Source: Sciurus carolinensis (taxonomy: Eukaryota > Chordata > Mammalia > Rodentia > Sciuridae). From it: DNA of 64,000 nucleotides. A program made the position numbers and the translations under genes. A model generated the notes under the pieces. It saw only the letters and a list, made by a program, of their open reading frames with translations, was not told the origin of the DNA and made no database searches. Below, piece by piece: positions 52,606-64,000 of this stretch (positions within the stretch are counted from its first letter, which is position 1; every line of letters starts with the position of its first letter). Location of the stretch: the NCBI RefSeq assembly GCF_902686445.1, contig NC_062213.1:2663241-2727240 (forward strand). The letters run 5' to 3'.

Positions 52606-55600
52606 AAAGAGCTTCCTGCACCCACGTTATGCAGAGCTTTCCCTTTTAGAGTGCGAGGGGGAGGAGCAGTCTGTCTTCCGGGCTCTTCTTCTATTTGTAA
52701 TAATAATAACCACAAGTAACAAGTGCCCGCTCTCTCAAATTCCCGCCGTGGCGTGCACACACCACTCCTGCACAGTGCTGCCAGCCCTTCCAGGCAGCAG
52801 GGCCCTTGCACCCCCTGTGAGGAACCTGGGCACAGGCGAGAGGAAAGACAAGGAATGGGGGGAGGGGGTGGGTCAGCCTCACCCCTGACCCATGGGCTGC
52901 CCACCTGGCCATTGCACCCACGCGTGTGCACCAGCTTGCTGGCCAGGTGGTCGCAGTAGCTCTGTACTGGGCAGAGGGTGGGTGGCTTAGCTCTGGGTGC
53001 TGCTGCCACACAGACTCTCCGTGCAGGCAGACTCCTGGGCTTGAGACTTGGTCACAGAGTTGAGGATGGACACAGACACACATGGACCCAGGGGGCAGGG
53101 GCATCATGGTGGTTCATGATTGTCTCTCTTGGGTTTTAAATGAGATGACTGGTCCTTTGCTGGAGGAGAAGGCAGATGGATGGGGCTCTCAAACCTGTCT
53201 GGCTGCTCCTGGCCTCTCCCAACACAGAGAGGAAGTGGCCTCCTCTTGGCAGCAGCCTCCGTTTCCCTGGACTCCCACCCAGCAGGGTGGAAGGCAGAAG
53301 GACCCATCGCTGGCTCCATGGCTGGTCAGTTGCAAAGCCCACTTGGGCAGGCCCCATCTGAAGATCTGACTTCTAGCCTCCTCCCCAAGCCTGGTCCCAG
53401 CCACACATTCCACAGATGTTAACTGGGCTCCTGCTATGTTTAGACTCGGCAGGGACCGAGGCGGGCAGCAAGCTGGCCCTCAGGGGCTTGCGCCTCAGCC
53501 ACCAGCCAGCCTGCCAGATCACATGCGTGGTTTCAGGGACCCATCGGAGCCCTGAGGCAGACGGTGACGGCGGAGAGAGGAGCTGGTGGTGACTGGGGAC
53601 TAGAGGTCCCAGCTACAGCTCTTGGGGACACTGGAATGGAGGCCTGGATGGTAAAAGGAGGTGCTGGGAAGCCCCTGCAGGGTGCCACTCTCCTCGGCTG
53701 TTGGACTTCAGAGAACTCAGCCCCTGTCTTTTCATTGTCTGTCCCTGTCACAGTGCATCCTGCTCAGGTCTGACAGCCCGCCTGGGGCCCTGCGGGTGGG
53801 CGGGTGGAAGGATTCCCCCGGTAGTCACGACCTGGGGCCTCTAACCCCACTTTTGGGTGAGGACCCTGAGGCACCCTAAGCACCTCACGTGGGTAACAAG
53901 GGCCAGAGTCATTGCAGGAAGTCCATGTCACCTGGACACCTGGGACGAGCTGACGTGTTGGAGTTTCTTCAAGACAGTGGCCGTGTCCCCTGCACCTGGC
54001 TCCCCAGGGCCCATGTGCTGCCTGGCTCAGAGCAATTCCTGACAAACCTCCACCTGCCCCGTGGGCACTGCTCCCGGCCAGCCTGCAGCAGACCGTGCTG
54101 CCCGAGGCAGACGCGAGCTGGTGAGTTTGGCACGGTTTCCGAGGGCCTGAGGGGGACCGAGGACGTTGGCCTTGCTCCTGACCCGCCGTGGTCTCAGGCG
54201 TTGGCGCAGGTAGCAGTGCTGCGGTGGTGTCCGGTTCCTGTCACTCTTGTCAGCTGCAGTTCCGCCCCCGGACAGGCTGTGGCCAGCTTCCCTGCAGAGG
54301 GAGTGGGGAGGGGATCGTCCTCACGTCAAGCCGCAGCCTGGCAGCCGCAGGAGTCACCTGCAGACAGGCCTCTCTCCAGGACTCTCTCCAGGACTCTCTC
54401 TCCTTTCCTTGCAGCAACCTGGAGCCAGAGGCTGGTGTGCTGGCAACCAGGAACACCACTGATCCGTGGGACAGGGGACCACAGGGGACAGCAAGCTGTG
54501 GCGAGTTCCTCTGGAGCCTGGGTGCTGGAGCCATCTCACAGAGCCGCTGGCCTGTCGTCGCCACAATGGTGTCCTCAGCCCTGGGCAGCAGCCCTGTAGC
54601 TCCAGCCGGAGGCCCGAGGTGGCGTTCACCTCCAGGTTGTGCGGGACGCTGCAGACCCTTCATCCCGCGCGGAGGAGACGTGGAGGGCAGGCAGAGCACC
54701 TCCAGCTCCGTTGGGGCGAACTGACGCTGGACAGGCGCGCTTCCGCCACAGCTGCTCTGTGCTGGGAGTGGGCACACAGGTGGGTTACCTGCATGGGCAC
54801 TTGGGGGGCCCCGGGGGCAAGAACCAAGATTCCCCGTGCCGTGGCACGTAGCTGGATGCTCTGGGGCTGGCCTGCGGCGTGCTGGCCTCGTGACTTGACT
54901 GAGGCATTAGTGGGTACCTAGGCTGGCCAGGCAGGGCATGGGAGGGACTGGTGGGCCTCTGGCAGGTGAAGAGAGGCCTGAGCAGGACTTGAAGGCAGCT
55001 GGGTGCAGAGGCGTCTTCCCTCCCTGGAAGGAGAGGATGAGGCGACTCTGGGAGGCCAGGACGTGCTAGGAAGGGCTCCGCGTGCCTCTTGGTGCCCTCA
55101 CCCCTGTGGGCCCCAGGTGATAGCCCAGTGCCCCGTTGGCCTACAGGGAGCCCATGCCCCCGTCCCTGCCATGGCCCATCCCATGTCTCACCGGCACGCT
55201 GGTCTTGCTGGCTGGACTCTCCTCGCCTGGACCCCTGCAGGGGTCACCCTGTCCCTCACACCTGGGGTCAGATGCCCCCTCACAAGAGTCTTCCTCCCAC
55301 AAAGCTTCCGCCGCGAGTGGCTGTAGCACCTGTTCCTGCCTCCAGCACACAGACCCCTCTGGGCCCTGAGCTGCCCCCATGCTGTGCACCCCCCACCGGG
55401 TCTGAGCACCAGAGCGCAGGGTGTGCTGTCCAGGAGGGCTGCCAGGCTGTCCTGCTCTCCTGCCCAGCTCCGTCTGGGTGTTGTCTGGGCTCATGGCAGC
55501 TGGCCCTCTGCTCTGGGTCCTGCCTGCAGCACTCCGTGTGAGCCCTCAGACAGCGCGCCTGTCTCCCCTCCTGTCCCACCACTCTTCTGGCTCTCAGGAC

Positions 55601-55809
55601 ACAGCCCTGAGCCTGGCCCCGGCTCACCTCTCAGCTGAATTCATGCCCTGGGCTGGACCGGGATGGGTGTCTGGGGGAGGGAAACTGATCCAGGCAGCAG
55701 GGAGGGTGGTTCATCAGGCACAGGGGCCCATGAGACCCCTGGACATGTTTCCTTTGGGCTTAGAGCTGATGGGCCTGAGCTGGGGCTGGCCCTGCAGGGT
55801 GAGGCATCG
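52606..55809. other. GC-rich DNA with an ancient repeat fragment
   Basis: At about 53,400-53,510, CCACAGATGTTAACTGGGCT, CCTGCTATGTTTAGACTCGG and CTGGCCCTCAGGGGCTTGCG match a widespread ancient repeat phrase ('tattgagcacctactatgtgccaggc...tgccctcaggggcttac'), family uncertain. A 13-bp direct duplication (CCAGGACTCTCT, twice) lies near 54,376-54,401. No gene is recognised. Confidence 0.42.
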
Positions 55810-55814
55810 GGTGC

Positions 55815-56165
55815 AGTGCACACGTTTGTGTGCACATGTGTGTTGTGTGTATTGTGTGTTTGTATGTGTGTGTGTGTTGTGTGTGTGTGTGCACGTTTGT
55901 GTGCGCATGTGTGTTGAGTATATTGTGTGTGCATGTATGTGTGTGCATGTTGTGTGTGTATGCATGTTGTGTGTGCGCGTGCATGTTTGTCTGCGCATGT
56001 GTGTGTTGTGTGTATTGTGTGTGCATGTATGTGTGTGCGTGTTGTGTGTATGTGCGTGCACGTGTTTGTGTGCGCATGTGTGTGTTGTGTCTTGTGTGTA
56101 TTGTGTGTGCATGTATGTGTGTGTGCGTATGTGTGTGTGTGTTGTGTGTGTGCGTGTGTGTGCAC
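55815..56165. repeat. TG-rich simple repeat array
   Basis: An irregular (TG)n array with recurring phrases GTGTGTTGTGTGTATTGTGT, GTGCATGTATGTGTGTGC and GTGCGCATGTGTG at intervals of roughly 80-100 bp. Repetition of longer blocks (such as TTTGTGTGCGCATGTGTG and TTGTGTGTGCATGTATGTGT) shows higher-order duplication. Long alternating purine-pyrimidine runs favour Z-DNA. A minus-strand 275-codon open frame is an artefact of the repeat. Confidence 0.93.
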
Positions 56166-56334
56166 ACATTCCTGTCTGATCCTCAAGCAGAAGCCACATT
56201 GTGCATAGCACTTAGCGTTTCCGCAGAGAAGGCAGCGAGGCCGGGCTGCCGAGGGCAGGTGGCTGGTGGACGACTGTAGCCCAGCCTGTGTGAAGGTGAG
56301 CCGGCTCACAGCAGTGGTGCACGGCGTGTACACA

Positions 56335-56395
56335 GGCAAACCTGCCTCACACGCACACCCACACACACACGTGAGCCGCACACACACACTCAGTG
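56335..56395. repeat. CA-rich repeat
   Basis: CACACGCACACCCACACACA then CGTGAGCCGCACACACACAC, in opposite orientation to the TG array about 170 bp to the left. The two could pair as an inverted repeat. Confidence 0.85.
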
Positions 56396-59300
56396 GCCCA
56401 GGACGCCAAGGAAGGCAGCCTCGGGGGTGCCCGGTGACCAGCGCCTTAGTCCTGGTCCCACTAGCCAAGCCCCAGCTGCCAGCCCTGACTTTCCCTTTGG
56501 CTTGGAGTCCAGACGAGGCAGCAGCTACCTCTCCTGGTGTGCTGCATCACAGGGACCACGTGCATATGTGGACTGCCAGAGTCCAGGCACCTGGAGAGGC
56601 TCCTCTGCTCCGCTTGGCTGGGACAATGTGCCTGACCCAGGGAAGAACGTGGGCAGGAGGGGCAAACCCATCACGGGTCCCTCAACCACAGAGTGTGACC
56701 TCTGCCATCATCCCCAGCTGCTTCTGAGGACACGTGCAAGGCCCCGACCTGCCCCTGGAGACCTGGTGCCTTAGAGACCCACCAAGTACTTGGAGGCTCA
56801 AGGCCAGAGCTCTCGAATCCACGTCTCATCTCCCACTGGCGTGACAGGTGAATGGACGCTCAGCACTTGCCCAGGGAGGTCAACCCATATGGCCTAAGGG
56901 GACAAAAAAGTGAGCACCCAGGTGGCACTGACTCTCCTGGCCTCCTGCCCTGCTGGAAGCGTGGTTTCTGGTCAGCTGCAGACAGCTGAGGGCTTGCTGG
57001 GTGTGCCACACCCCCAAGGGCTGGCCAGTTTCAAGGAAGGTCCATGTCTGAGTGGCCCCTGAGGACAATGAGGAAGAGGACGTGTGGGCAGCCGCAGAGC
57101 AGCAGGAGAGGCACCGTGTGCTCTGCGTCCCGTCCTCGGAGGGTCTGCAGCTGGGCAGGGCTCATCAGGGGCAGGTATTCAGCAGGAGGCCAGGCCCACC
57201 ATTGCTCCCCTAGGCTGCAGAGCCGGGTTGGGGGTGGGGAGAGTTGGGGCAGGGAGGGGGCACCCCTGCCCCTCGGTCAGGGAATTTGCATCTCAAAGAG
57301 ATGAACGGAAAGCTGGCTGTCAGCAGATCCCTCCGCCAGAATTGTTTGTCCCTGAGGAAGGGCAGAACCAGCAGACTGACTTCAAAACGGAGGCAGAGGG
57401 AATGAGCTGCCGGAACTGTCAGGGTGATTTCTGCCGCAAGTGGACCTTCCTGCGAGCCCCCCCTCACAGGCCAGCCCACGGCGCACCCCATGGCCCGCGG
57501 AGCTTGCCCTGTGCCCCTGCCCTGTGCCCTGCCCCGTGCCCCTTTCCTGACTCCAGCTTGGCAGTGGGATCTGGGGGCTTCCGTGCTTAGGAGGCTGTAA
57601 CCACCTCCCCAGGGCCGCCCAACACTCCTGGTCCCTGGGGCTCTTGCCCTGTGTCCCTGCCCTGTGAGCTCCTGAGTAGTCCTCTAGGTGCCTGGGACTT
57701 GCTAGGTCTCGTGTTCTCCTGAGCAATGCCACCTGTGCCACCCCCCCAGCCACTGGGGTCTTGGTGCTCCCCTGGGGACAACCCCTGAGCCCGTGCGGGT
57801 GGAACGCTCAGCCACCAGCACCACTCAGGGAGGCCTGGCCTAGCTAATGCTCACGGAGCACCTGACACAGTTGGGTGGCATGTGGGGCCCTCAGCACACA
57901 TCCGAGGAAGACCCCTGGTCCATGGAGCCTGCACGTCTGCAGGAGGGGACAAGAAGGGACAGGCGAGTAGCAACGAGGACACTAGGTGCCACAATAGAGT
58001 GTGCTGAGGACCTCAGAGGCGAGTAGCGTGGGTGAGGGGTGCAGGCTTGCCGGGTTTGCAGCGTGAAGGGGACTGTGCAGGTGGTGGCCCAGTCTGGGCT
58101 CCCACCTCAGTTGCTTACAGCAGCGTGACAAGTGGCCTCCTAACAGCGTGGGGAAGATGCTGTTGGCCGCGTGGTCCCCAAGCGGGAGTCTTGGAGGCTC
58201 TGCTGGCCTAGCTCGGGGTCTTGCAGAGATCCAGGTGCTGGCTGGGGCCTGGCTGGGGAGGCGCTGCTTTCTGGTTCCCCTGGTTGTTGGGGGATCGTGG
58301 CTCACAGGCTGTCCCACCAAGAGCCTCCCCTCTTGACCCCTGGTGGGAGGCCACCTTCTGCTTCCTGCCACCTGGGCCTCCCCAGCGTGGCCTCTTGCTT
58401 CATCAAGGTCAGCAAGAGAGGGAGATTGCCACAGATGGAAGCTGCCAATCACAGTGACATGGCATCACCTCTGCCCCCTTCCGAGTGAGGAGCAAGTAGC
58501 TGGCAGCCTCTACTCAAGGGTGGGGGTCCTACAAGGTGCGACTCACAGGGGGCAGGCTTACTGAGACCGTCCCCCAGGCCTGTGACCACAGATGTCCCCT
58601 GGAGCTGAGACTGGGGCAAAGACCTAGGGCAGGGAGTGTGACTGGGCAGGCGGCCCCGTCAGGGAGCACCTGGGAAGAGTGAAGCAGGGGAGGGGACGCC
58701 TCTTCTACAGAGGTGTGCTGCCCAGCTGGCCCCAGCAGGCGGTGGCTCCAGCCCTGGCCCTCTGAGGAGCCGTGGGGTGTGGGCCTTAGAGTTTCCACCT
58801 GGGAGATGGAGGGCGACCAGGTTGTCCTCACAGACCCAGAGCTGCCCCTCGCCTGTACGTCCAGGCTGCTTGTGCCCTAGGCCAGGTGGGCAGCCTCCAG
58901 CATCCCTGGATGAGGCTTCAGCCTTGGGCAGAGGGTGAGAGGAGAGCCAAGGGAGGGGTGTGCTGGCAAGAGCCTCTTCACGAGGCTGGAGCACTGCGGG
59001 CAGGTTGAGGGCTTTTGCGGCTGCTCTGGACCATGTCCAGCCCGCCTCGAACCAGTGGCCCTCACTCCTCGCCTGGCCTGTGGATCTGAGTGGCCGCCCT
59101 CCAGCCTGTTCCCAGGTCGGAGGAGGAGCCGATCAGCTTCAACTGCAGAGAGCTCGTTTCCAGCTCAGCTGGATTTCCGGGCTCCGAGTACTGCTGTCCC
59201 GGCAGCCCTGCCTGCCTCTGTGTCCAAGTGTGTCCTGCCTACAATTCGAGTGCTGTGGGAAACTCGCAGTTAAGGAGAGACTCCGTGGAAGTAATGCCAT

Positions 59301-62300
59301 TGCCCCTCGGTCGCGTGGTTAGTGCTTTGGAATGCGGCCCAAGCAGAAGCCCTGGTCTTGAGACCGCTCTTGCCTTGGAGTAGGGCTGGGGGACTTGGCC
59401 CTGTCCAAACTCACCCTGGAATCTTGGGCAGCTTGTCTTTGCTCTCTGCTGCACACTCCTGAGCGGGAGGGCTGCGAACTGAGTTTCTGTCTGACTCCGA
59501 GTTCACACGGTGCAGTCCTGACCTCGGCTGTGGCTTATTTGGAGTTGGGGCCTGTAAGGAAGAAGTAGGTTGAGTGAGCTCATCAGCTGGGCCCTGATCC
59601 GATAGGGTTAGCGTCCTGTGGAAAGAGACACCAGGGAGCTGCTCTCTGCATGGACGCGTCAAGGAAAGACCACCTAAAGGATGGTGGCCGCCTGCTGCCC
59701 AAGGGCAGAGCTTCTGCAGATACCAGCCCTGCCGACACCTTGAGTTGACTTCCAGCCTCCAGGGCAAAGGGAGGCACTAGCCACGGCAGCCTGAGCCGAC
59801 TCCGCAGGGGAGCGCTGGGACCTGGGAAGGCCAGTGGTGAGCTCGCCTCGCGTCAGCAGGGGAGGGCCCTCCAGCTGAGCATGAGAAGAGCGGTGGAGAG
59901 GCCTGTCCCAGGCCCGAGCGGGGCTCCTGCCCAAGAAGGGCGGCATGGAGACCGAGGTAAACCGAGTCAGGCTCTCCAGGGACATTCCCACTCCACAGTG
60001 AGGGGACCAGAGGCTGAAGTGGGGCTGGGGCCACAGAGCATGGGGGACCGGGGACTGAGCCAGCCCTGGGGAGGTTAAAGGAGTGACTGGGAGTGGCCTT
60101 GAGGGAGGGTCAGGTCGTCCTGGGGGAGAAGGTCCACAGGTCGACAGCACACCGGGCAAGGCAGGCAGGGCCTGGGCGGGAGGGAGGCTGGGGCGGGAGG
60201 CTGGGGCGCCGGTGGGCACCACCGAGTGCCTGGGGCAGGTTCTTGTGGGTCTCTGGTGCCGGCAATCGAGGAAGTGGGAGCTGGGAGAGGGTGTGGGACC
60301 ACCGGCCCCACCATCAGTGGAGGAGGAGGCATGAGAGATGGGACTGTGCCCGGCACATGGTGGCCCAGCGAACACGAGGCCCTCTGGCTGCCCCCGCGGT
60401 GGTCAGAGAGGCCAGGGGAGGACGGGTCAGCACCCGGAGGCTGGACTCAGGCTGCGTGGGTGACTGGCACAGGCAGGATGGGGATGGGGTTTGGGTTGTT
60501 CTCAGCTCCCGAAAGCCCTGGCTGGCAGGTCTTGAGCTGATTAGCCCGTACCTGGGCAGCGTGTGGCAGCTGTGGCCAACCAGTGAGCGGGCAGAGCCAG
60601 GCTGAGGGCCAGGGGCCTCAGCCAGGTGCCATTTATGCCTTGGCAATCAGAGAAGCCCTTGGTGCCAAAAGCCTCCGGGGCGGGGGTGGGGACTGTGAGG
60701 GCATTGAGCTCCTCCGGGCAGCCTGTCCCAGGAGCGGGCCAGCCGGTGCTTCTGCCCGGCTGCAGCTGGGCGGGACCCTTCTGTTGTGCCCATCCTTCCT
60801 GTGTGTGTGACACAGGGTCTGCCCCAGGGGCTGCTCTCTGTGGCACCCAACAGAGACAGAAGTGGTGTCCGGGAGAGAGGGCTTTGAGGGTCCTGGCGGG
60901 TGGAGACCCTGGGTTCCTGAGCTGGCCAGAGAGTTGGGCACAGGTGCAGGGAGGGGCTGAGTTCAACCCTGTCCCCTCATGGGAGCAGGGTAGCTTGAGT
61001 GAGCCTGGCGGCCTCTGGTGGCAGAAGTTGACTCCGGCCTCTGCAGTAGCCCAGCCCTTGGGGCTCCAGAGTCACCCTGAGCCTGGCTCCGGGGTCCTGG
61101 GAGGGGAGACCCCTCTCCACACCTGGCTGACAGCTGTGTTGGTCTGCTCCCCGTCGATGGGACTAAATCCCTGAGCAGGCAGCTCTGCTGCACACCCTTC
61201 TGGAGAGAAGGCCGAGGTCGGGTGGGGCGGGCACTGGCTGGGGAGGGCCTGTTGGTCGACGGAGGTGCCAGGGCAGGAGCCCCTGGGGAAGCCTCCTGAG
61301 AAAGGACGCCAGGGAGCGGGTCCGGGCCTGCCCAGTCAACTCGCCCACGAGAGGGCACCTGATGATCTCTCGAGGCCTCCTTACCTCTCCCAGTGCCAGA
61401 CGGGGTCCAAGCTTCCAGCGTGTGGCCCTCTGAGGGACTCACTCAAGCCAGGCTATCCTGGGAGGCCCGAGGGCTGGACCAGAAACCCAGCCTTCCAACA
61501 CGCAGGACACTCGTGCCTAACCTGCCAGGGAGGGAGGGGCCGCCCAAGATGCTGGGCTGCTCTGTGACCTTTACAGACTGCACCTCCACCGAGCTGGCAG
61601 GAGGCAAGGGGCAGAGTTTCCCTATCCACCCGCTGCCAGCCCTGTGCTCCCGGGGGGGCGAGCAACCCCCAGGGTAGCGGGGCTCATTCGCAGTGGTCCA
61701 GGAAGGCTTAAGGCCTCACTGTTTCCACGCGTCTGGGGACAGCTGGCACCGGTGGGCATGTGGGCCCCGTGGGAGCATCTGGGAGGTGGGCACGCTGGGG
61801 CCCACGGTCAGGCTGCCTGTTTGTAGTTGGCCATTTAGGAAACAGTGACCAGGGTGCTGTGCTTTCTGTGTGAACATGTCACTCATCCACTCATGACCAG
61901 ACGCCCGGCCAGGCACTGTCCCAGCAGCAGGGCTGCAGTGGTGGGGCAGGTGGACACTGATTCTGCCAGAGCAGAAGGAGCTGAGGCAACAGCCAGTCAG
62001 GCACAAGCAGGAGACCAGGGGACACCAAAGCCGCTGCCCAGCAGGGTGGGCATTTCTTGGTGTGAGCGAGGAGGGAGAGGCAGGGGCAGGGAAGGGTCCT
62101 GGAAGATGGCTGGTCTCAGGGGGGCTGCTGTAGGAACGCCAGGAAGCAGAGACGTTGAGGCCACATGAGTGGGATCAGGGAGAGCAGAGGCTCCGGTCTC
62201 CTTAAAACCCCAAAGCCAGGACAGGGGTTGAGGTGCCTGGGGGCCTAGAGTGCTCCCCTCTGCCTGCTCCTCCTCTTCCTTCTCTCCCACCTCAGCTCTT

Positions 62301-62334
62301 TCTCCCTGGAGCTTTTCCTGCCGAGGTCTCCATG
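56396..62334. other. GC-rich DNA with ancient repeat fragments
   Basis: At about 57,840-57,990, CTAATGCTCACGGAGCACCT is followed by a 'tggagcctgcacgtctgcaggaggggacaagaa'-like part. At about 61,880-62,010 there is CACTCATCCACTCATGACCA then GGCCAGGCACTGTCCCAGCA. Both resemble the ancient 'gagcacctactatgtgccaggcactg' repeat, family uncertain. No gene, exon or RNA is recognised in the remainder. Confidence 0.42.
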
Positions 62335-62785
62335 GCAGGTGGAATGGTGGCCCCAGAGATTGGATTGTGGTCTCCTCCGCAGAACCTGTGGCTTTGCCTT
62401 ATTTAACCAAACACATGATAAAGTCAGGGAGGCCCTGAGGAGGTGATTGTCCTTTATTATCTTTGTGGGACCTAAATGCCATAGCATGGGCTTATAAAAA
62501 AGGACCGAGAGAGGGTTTTCAGAGAGACACAGAGGAGAGACGTGGAGGAGACCGAGGTGTGGGAAGGGGAGCCCGGGGGGGGGGTGGGGAGGTGGTCAGC
62601 AGCATCAGGTGAGGAGTCTAGGCCTGTGTCTCCCTTAGGGCCTGCAGAGGTAGCACAGCCCTGCGGATACCTTGGCTTTGGCCTTTGGCCTCTGGAAATG
62701 TGAGATGCAAGTTTCTGTGGTTTTAAACCACCCAGCTTGTGCTCATTTGTGCCAACAGCAATAGGAAACAAGTACAGTCTCAGAA
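62335..62785 (+). mobile_element. MLT1-type MaLR LTR, plus strand, near full length
   Basis: The order is AATGGTGGCCCCAGAGATTG, GCAGAACCTGTGGCTTTGCC, TTATTTAACCAAACACATGA, GGACCTAAATGCCATAGCAT, GGCTTATAAAAAAGGACCGA, GAGACACAGAGGAGAGACGT, GATACCTTGGCTTTGGCCTT, TGGCCTCTGGAAATGTGAGA, TCTGTGGTTTTAAACCACCC and CAGCTTGTGCTCATTTGTGC. This gives both LTR ends and a typical length. A run of about 10 G (62,575-62,584) lies within it. Confidence 0.87.
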
Positions 62786-63312
62786 AGACCATGGTAGAGG
62801 CAGAATCCAGACCCTGCTGAGCTGATATAGGACCTTCTACACATTTCTGGAGGCCAAAGAGGGATGGGAGCAATAGGCCAGGAAGAGAGGCCATGGCTCA
62901 AGTATTAGGCAGAAGCCATAAGTGGACCTTGGTGGAGGTGGAAAGGGGCTGGGTTTCTATCAGGAATCAGCCCAGCCTTGGATGGGGGCCCCAAACCCAA
63001 AGGAGCTCAGCACCGCAGTCCTGATGTAGCCCTGCACTCCTGTCATCCTGGACCTTGAGCAGGTTGGTTAGCAGCTTCTTAAACCCCCAGGGAACAGGGA
63101 GCAAGCCTAGTGGTGGAAAAGTCTGCTTTGCAACCTTGCAGGCCAGAATCTTGCACTGAGGCTCTTAACATAGAGATACAGAAGTAGGACCAGGTGGCCA
63201 CCACCAGGGCTTGTGACCTATCCAGGACGTCCACCTGCTCCCTCAGCCGCCCTGAGGTGTGGCTTACTTGTTTCTATTTTGTAGGAACCCAGGACATTTG
63301 GGGCAGGCCCTA
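62786..63312. other. No gene recognised
   Basis: Mixed-composition DNA with no repeat or exon recognised. Confidence 0.4.
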
Positions 63313-64000
63313 ATGATGGTGAACAAGGTGGTGGTTCTGATGATGATGGTGTGATGGGATGGTGATCTTGACGGGTGTGTTGGTAATCACAGTGGTGGTG
63401 ATGCTGAGGATAAGAGTAATGGTGATAGTGGGGTGATGGTGATGGTGATAATGGTGGCGATGTTGATGCTGGTGATGGTGGTGGTAATAGTGATGGTGGT
63501 TGTGATAATGTTGTTGTTGGTGGTGATAATGGTGGTGATGGTGGTAGTGGTGGGGTGAGGGTGATGGTGGCAGTGGTGATAGTGTTGTTATTGTTGTTGG
63601 TGGTGATGGTGGTGGTGGTGGTGGTGATAATGGTGGTGATTGTGGTAGTGGTGGGGTGATGGTGATGGTGGCAGTGGTGATGGTGTTGTTATTGTTGTTG
63701 ATGGTGATGGTGGTGTTAGTGTTGTTATTGTTGTTGGTGGTGATGGTGCTGGTGGTGATAATGGTGGTAATGGGGGTAGTGGTGGGGTGAGGGTGATGGT
63801 GGTGGTGGTGATAGTGTTGGTGGTGATGGTGGTGGTGGTGGTAGTGTTGTTATTGTTGGTGGTGGTGATGGTGGTGGTGGTGATAATGGTGGTGATGGTG
63901 GTAGTGGTGGGGTGAGGGTGATGGTGATGATGGTGATGGTGGTGGTGGTGGTAGTGGTGGGGTGAGGGTGATGGTGGCAGTGGTGATAGTGTTGTTATTG
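63313..64000. repeat. GGT/GAT-type tandem array with higher-order structure, open at the right edge
   Basis: Nearly 690 bp of GGTGAT, GGTGGT, GGTAGT, GATAAT and GTTGTTATTGTTGTTGG modules. A marker phrase beginning GGTAGT (next to GGTGGGGTGA in four of five cases) recurs at about 63,543, 63,644, 63,775, 63,900 and 63,950, at spacings of roughly 101, 131, 125 and 50 bp. This indicates a longer repeating unit with variable trinucleotide content. The plus strand is almost free of C. The array continues past the window end. Confidence 0.93.

Noticed and set aside
55641..56468. 275-codon minus-strand frame rich in His and Thr
   Set aside because: It is the translation of a TG/CA simple repeat.

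Overview
The window looks like a GC-rich, gene-poor stretch of a mammalian nuclear genome, most likely from a squirrel-family rodent (Sciuridae: ground squirrel, marmot or relative). I recognised no protein-coding gene, tRNA, rRNA or small-RNA gene. The clade call rests on a composite B1/7SL plus ID-type SINE at 26,822-26,990 and a tRNA-Ala-derived ID fragment at 33,368-33,418, on a background of ancient repeats shared by all mammals (MIR, L2, old L1, MaLR LTRs). Long open frames are common, up to about 306 codons, but they occur on both strands at once. They have the Pro/Arg/Gly/Ser-rich composition expected of random GC-rich DNA, and none gives a domain I recognise.

Layout. 0-18 kb: GC-rich DNA with scattered MIR and L2 pieces, a perfect 34-bp minisatellite (3.8 kb), a GT-rich minisatellite (10.7-11.1 kb), a cluster of CACGTG sites (13.0 kb) and two CpG-rich patches (5.1 and 16.9 kb). 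18-20.2 kb: decayed LINE sequence split by a (CATC)n microsatellite, then a minus-strand L1 3' end. 20-30.6 kb: more decayed minus-strand L1, a CpG-rich patch (25.4 kb), MaLR LTRs and the squirrel SINE. 30.65-33.9 kb: an AT-rich, plus-strand, inactive L1 ORF2 remnant carrying an ID fragment. 34-45 kb: GC-rich DNA with an MLT1 LTR, two CpG-rich patches (34.2 and 39.5 kb) and short AT-rich islands, one with a perfect CRE palindrome. 45.2-50.5 kb: a dense repeat cluster with two MLT1-type LTRs in inverted orientation, two more MaLR LTRs, a 47-bp minisatellite, and an old LINE containing a roughly 280-bp polypyrimidine tract. 52-64 kb: an L1 3' end, a TG tract followed by a CA tract, a nearly full-length MLT1 LTR, and a GGT/GAT tandem array that runs off the right edge.

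No genes here act together in a pathway. Functional candidates are limited to possible regulatory DNA: CpG-island-like patches with no visible gene, and AT-rich islands that stand out from the GC-rich surroundings. I found no evidence for a new gene system. Repeat family names are assigned from memory of consensus sequences and boundaries are approximate; a RepeatMasker run and a whole-genome alignment would settle most calls.
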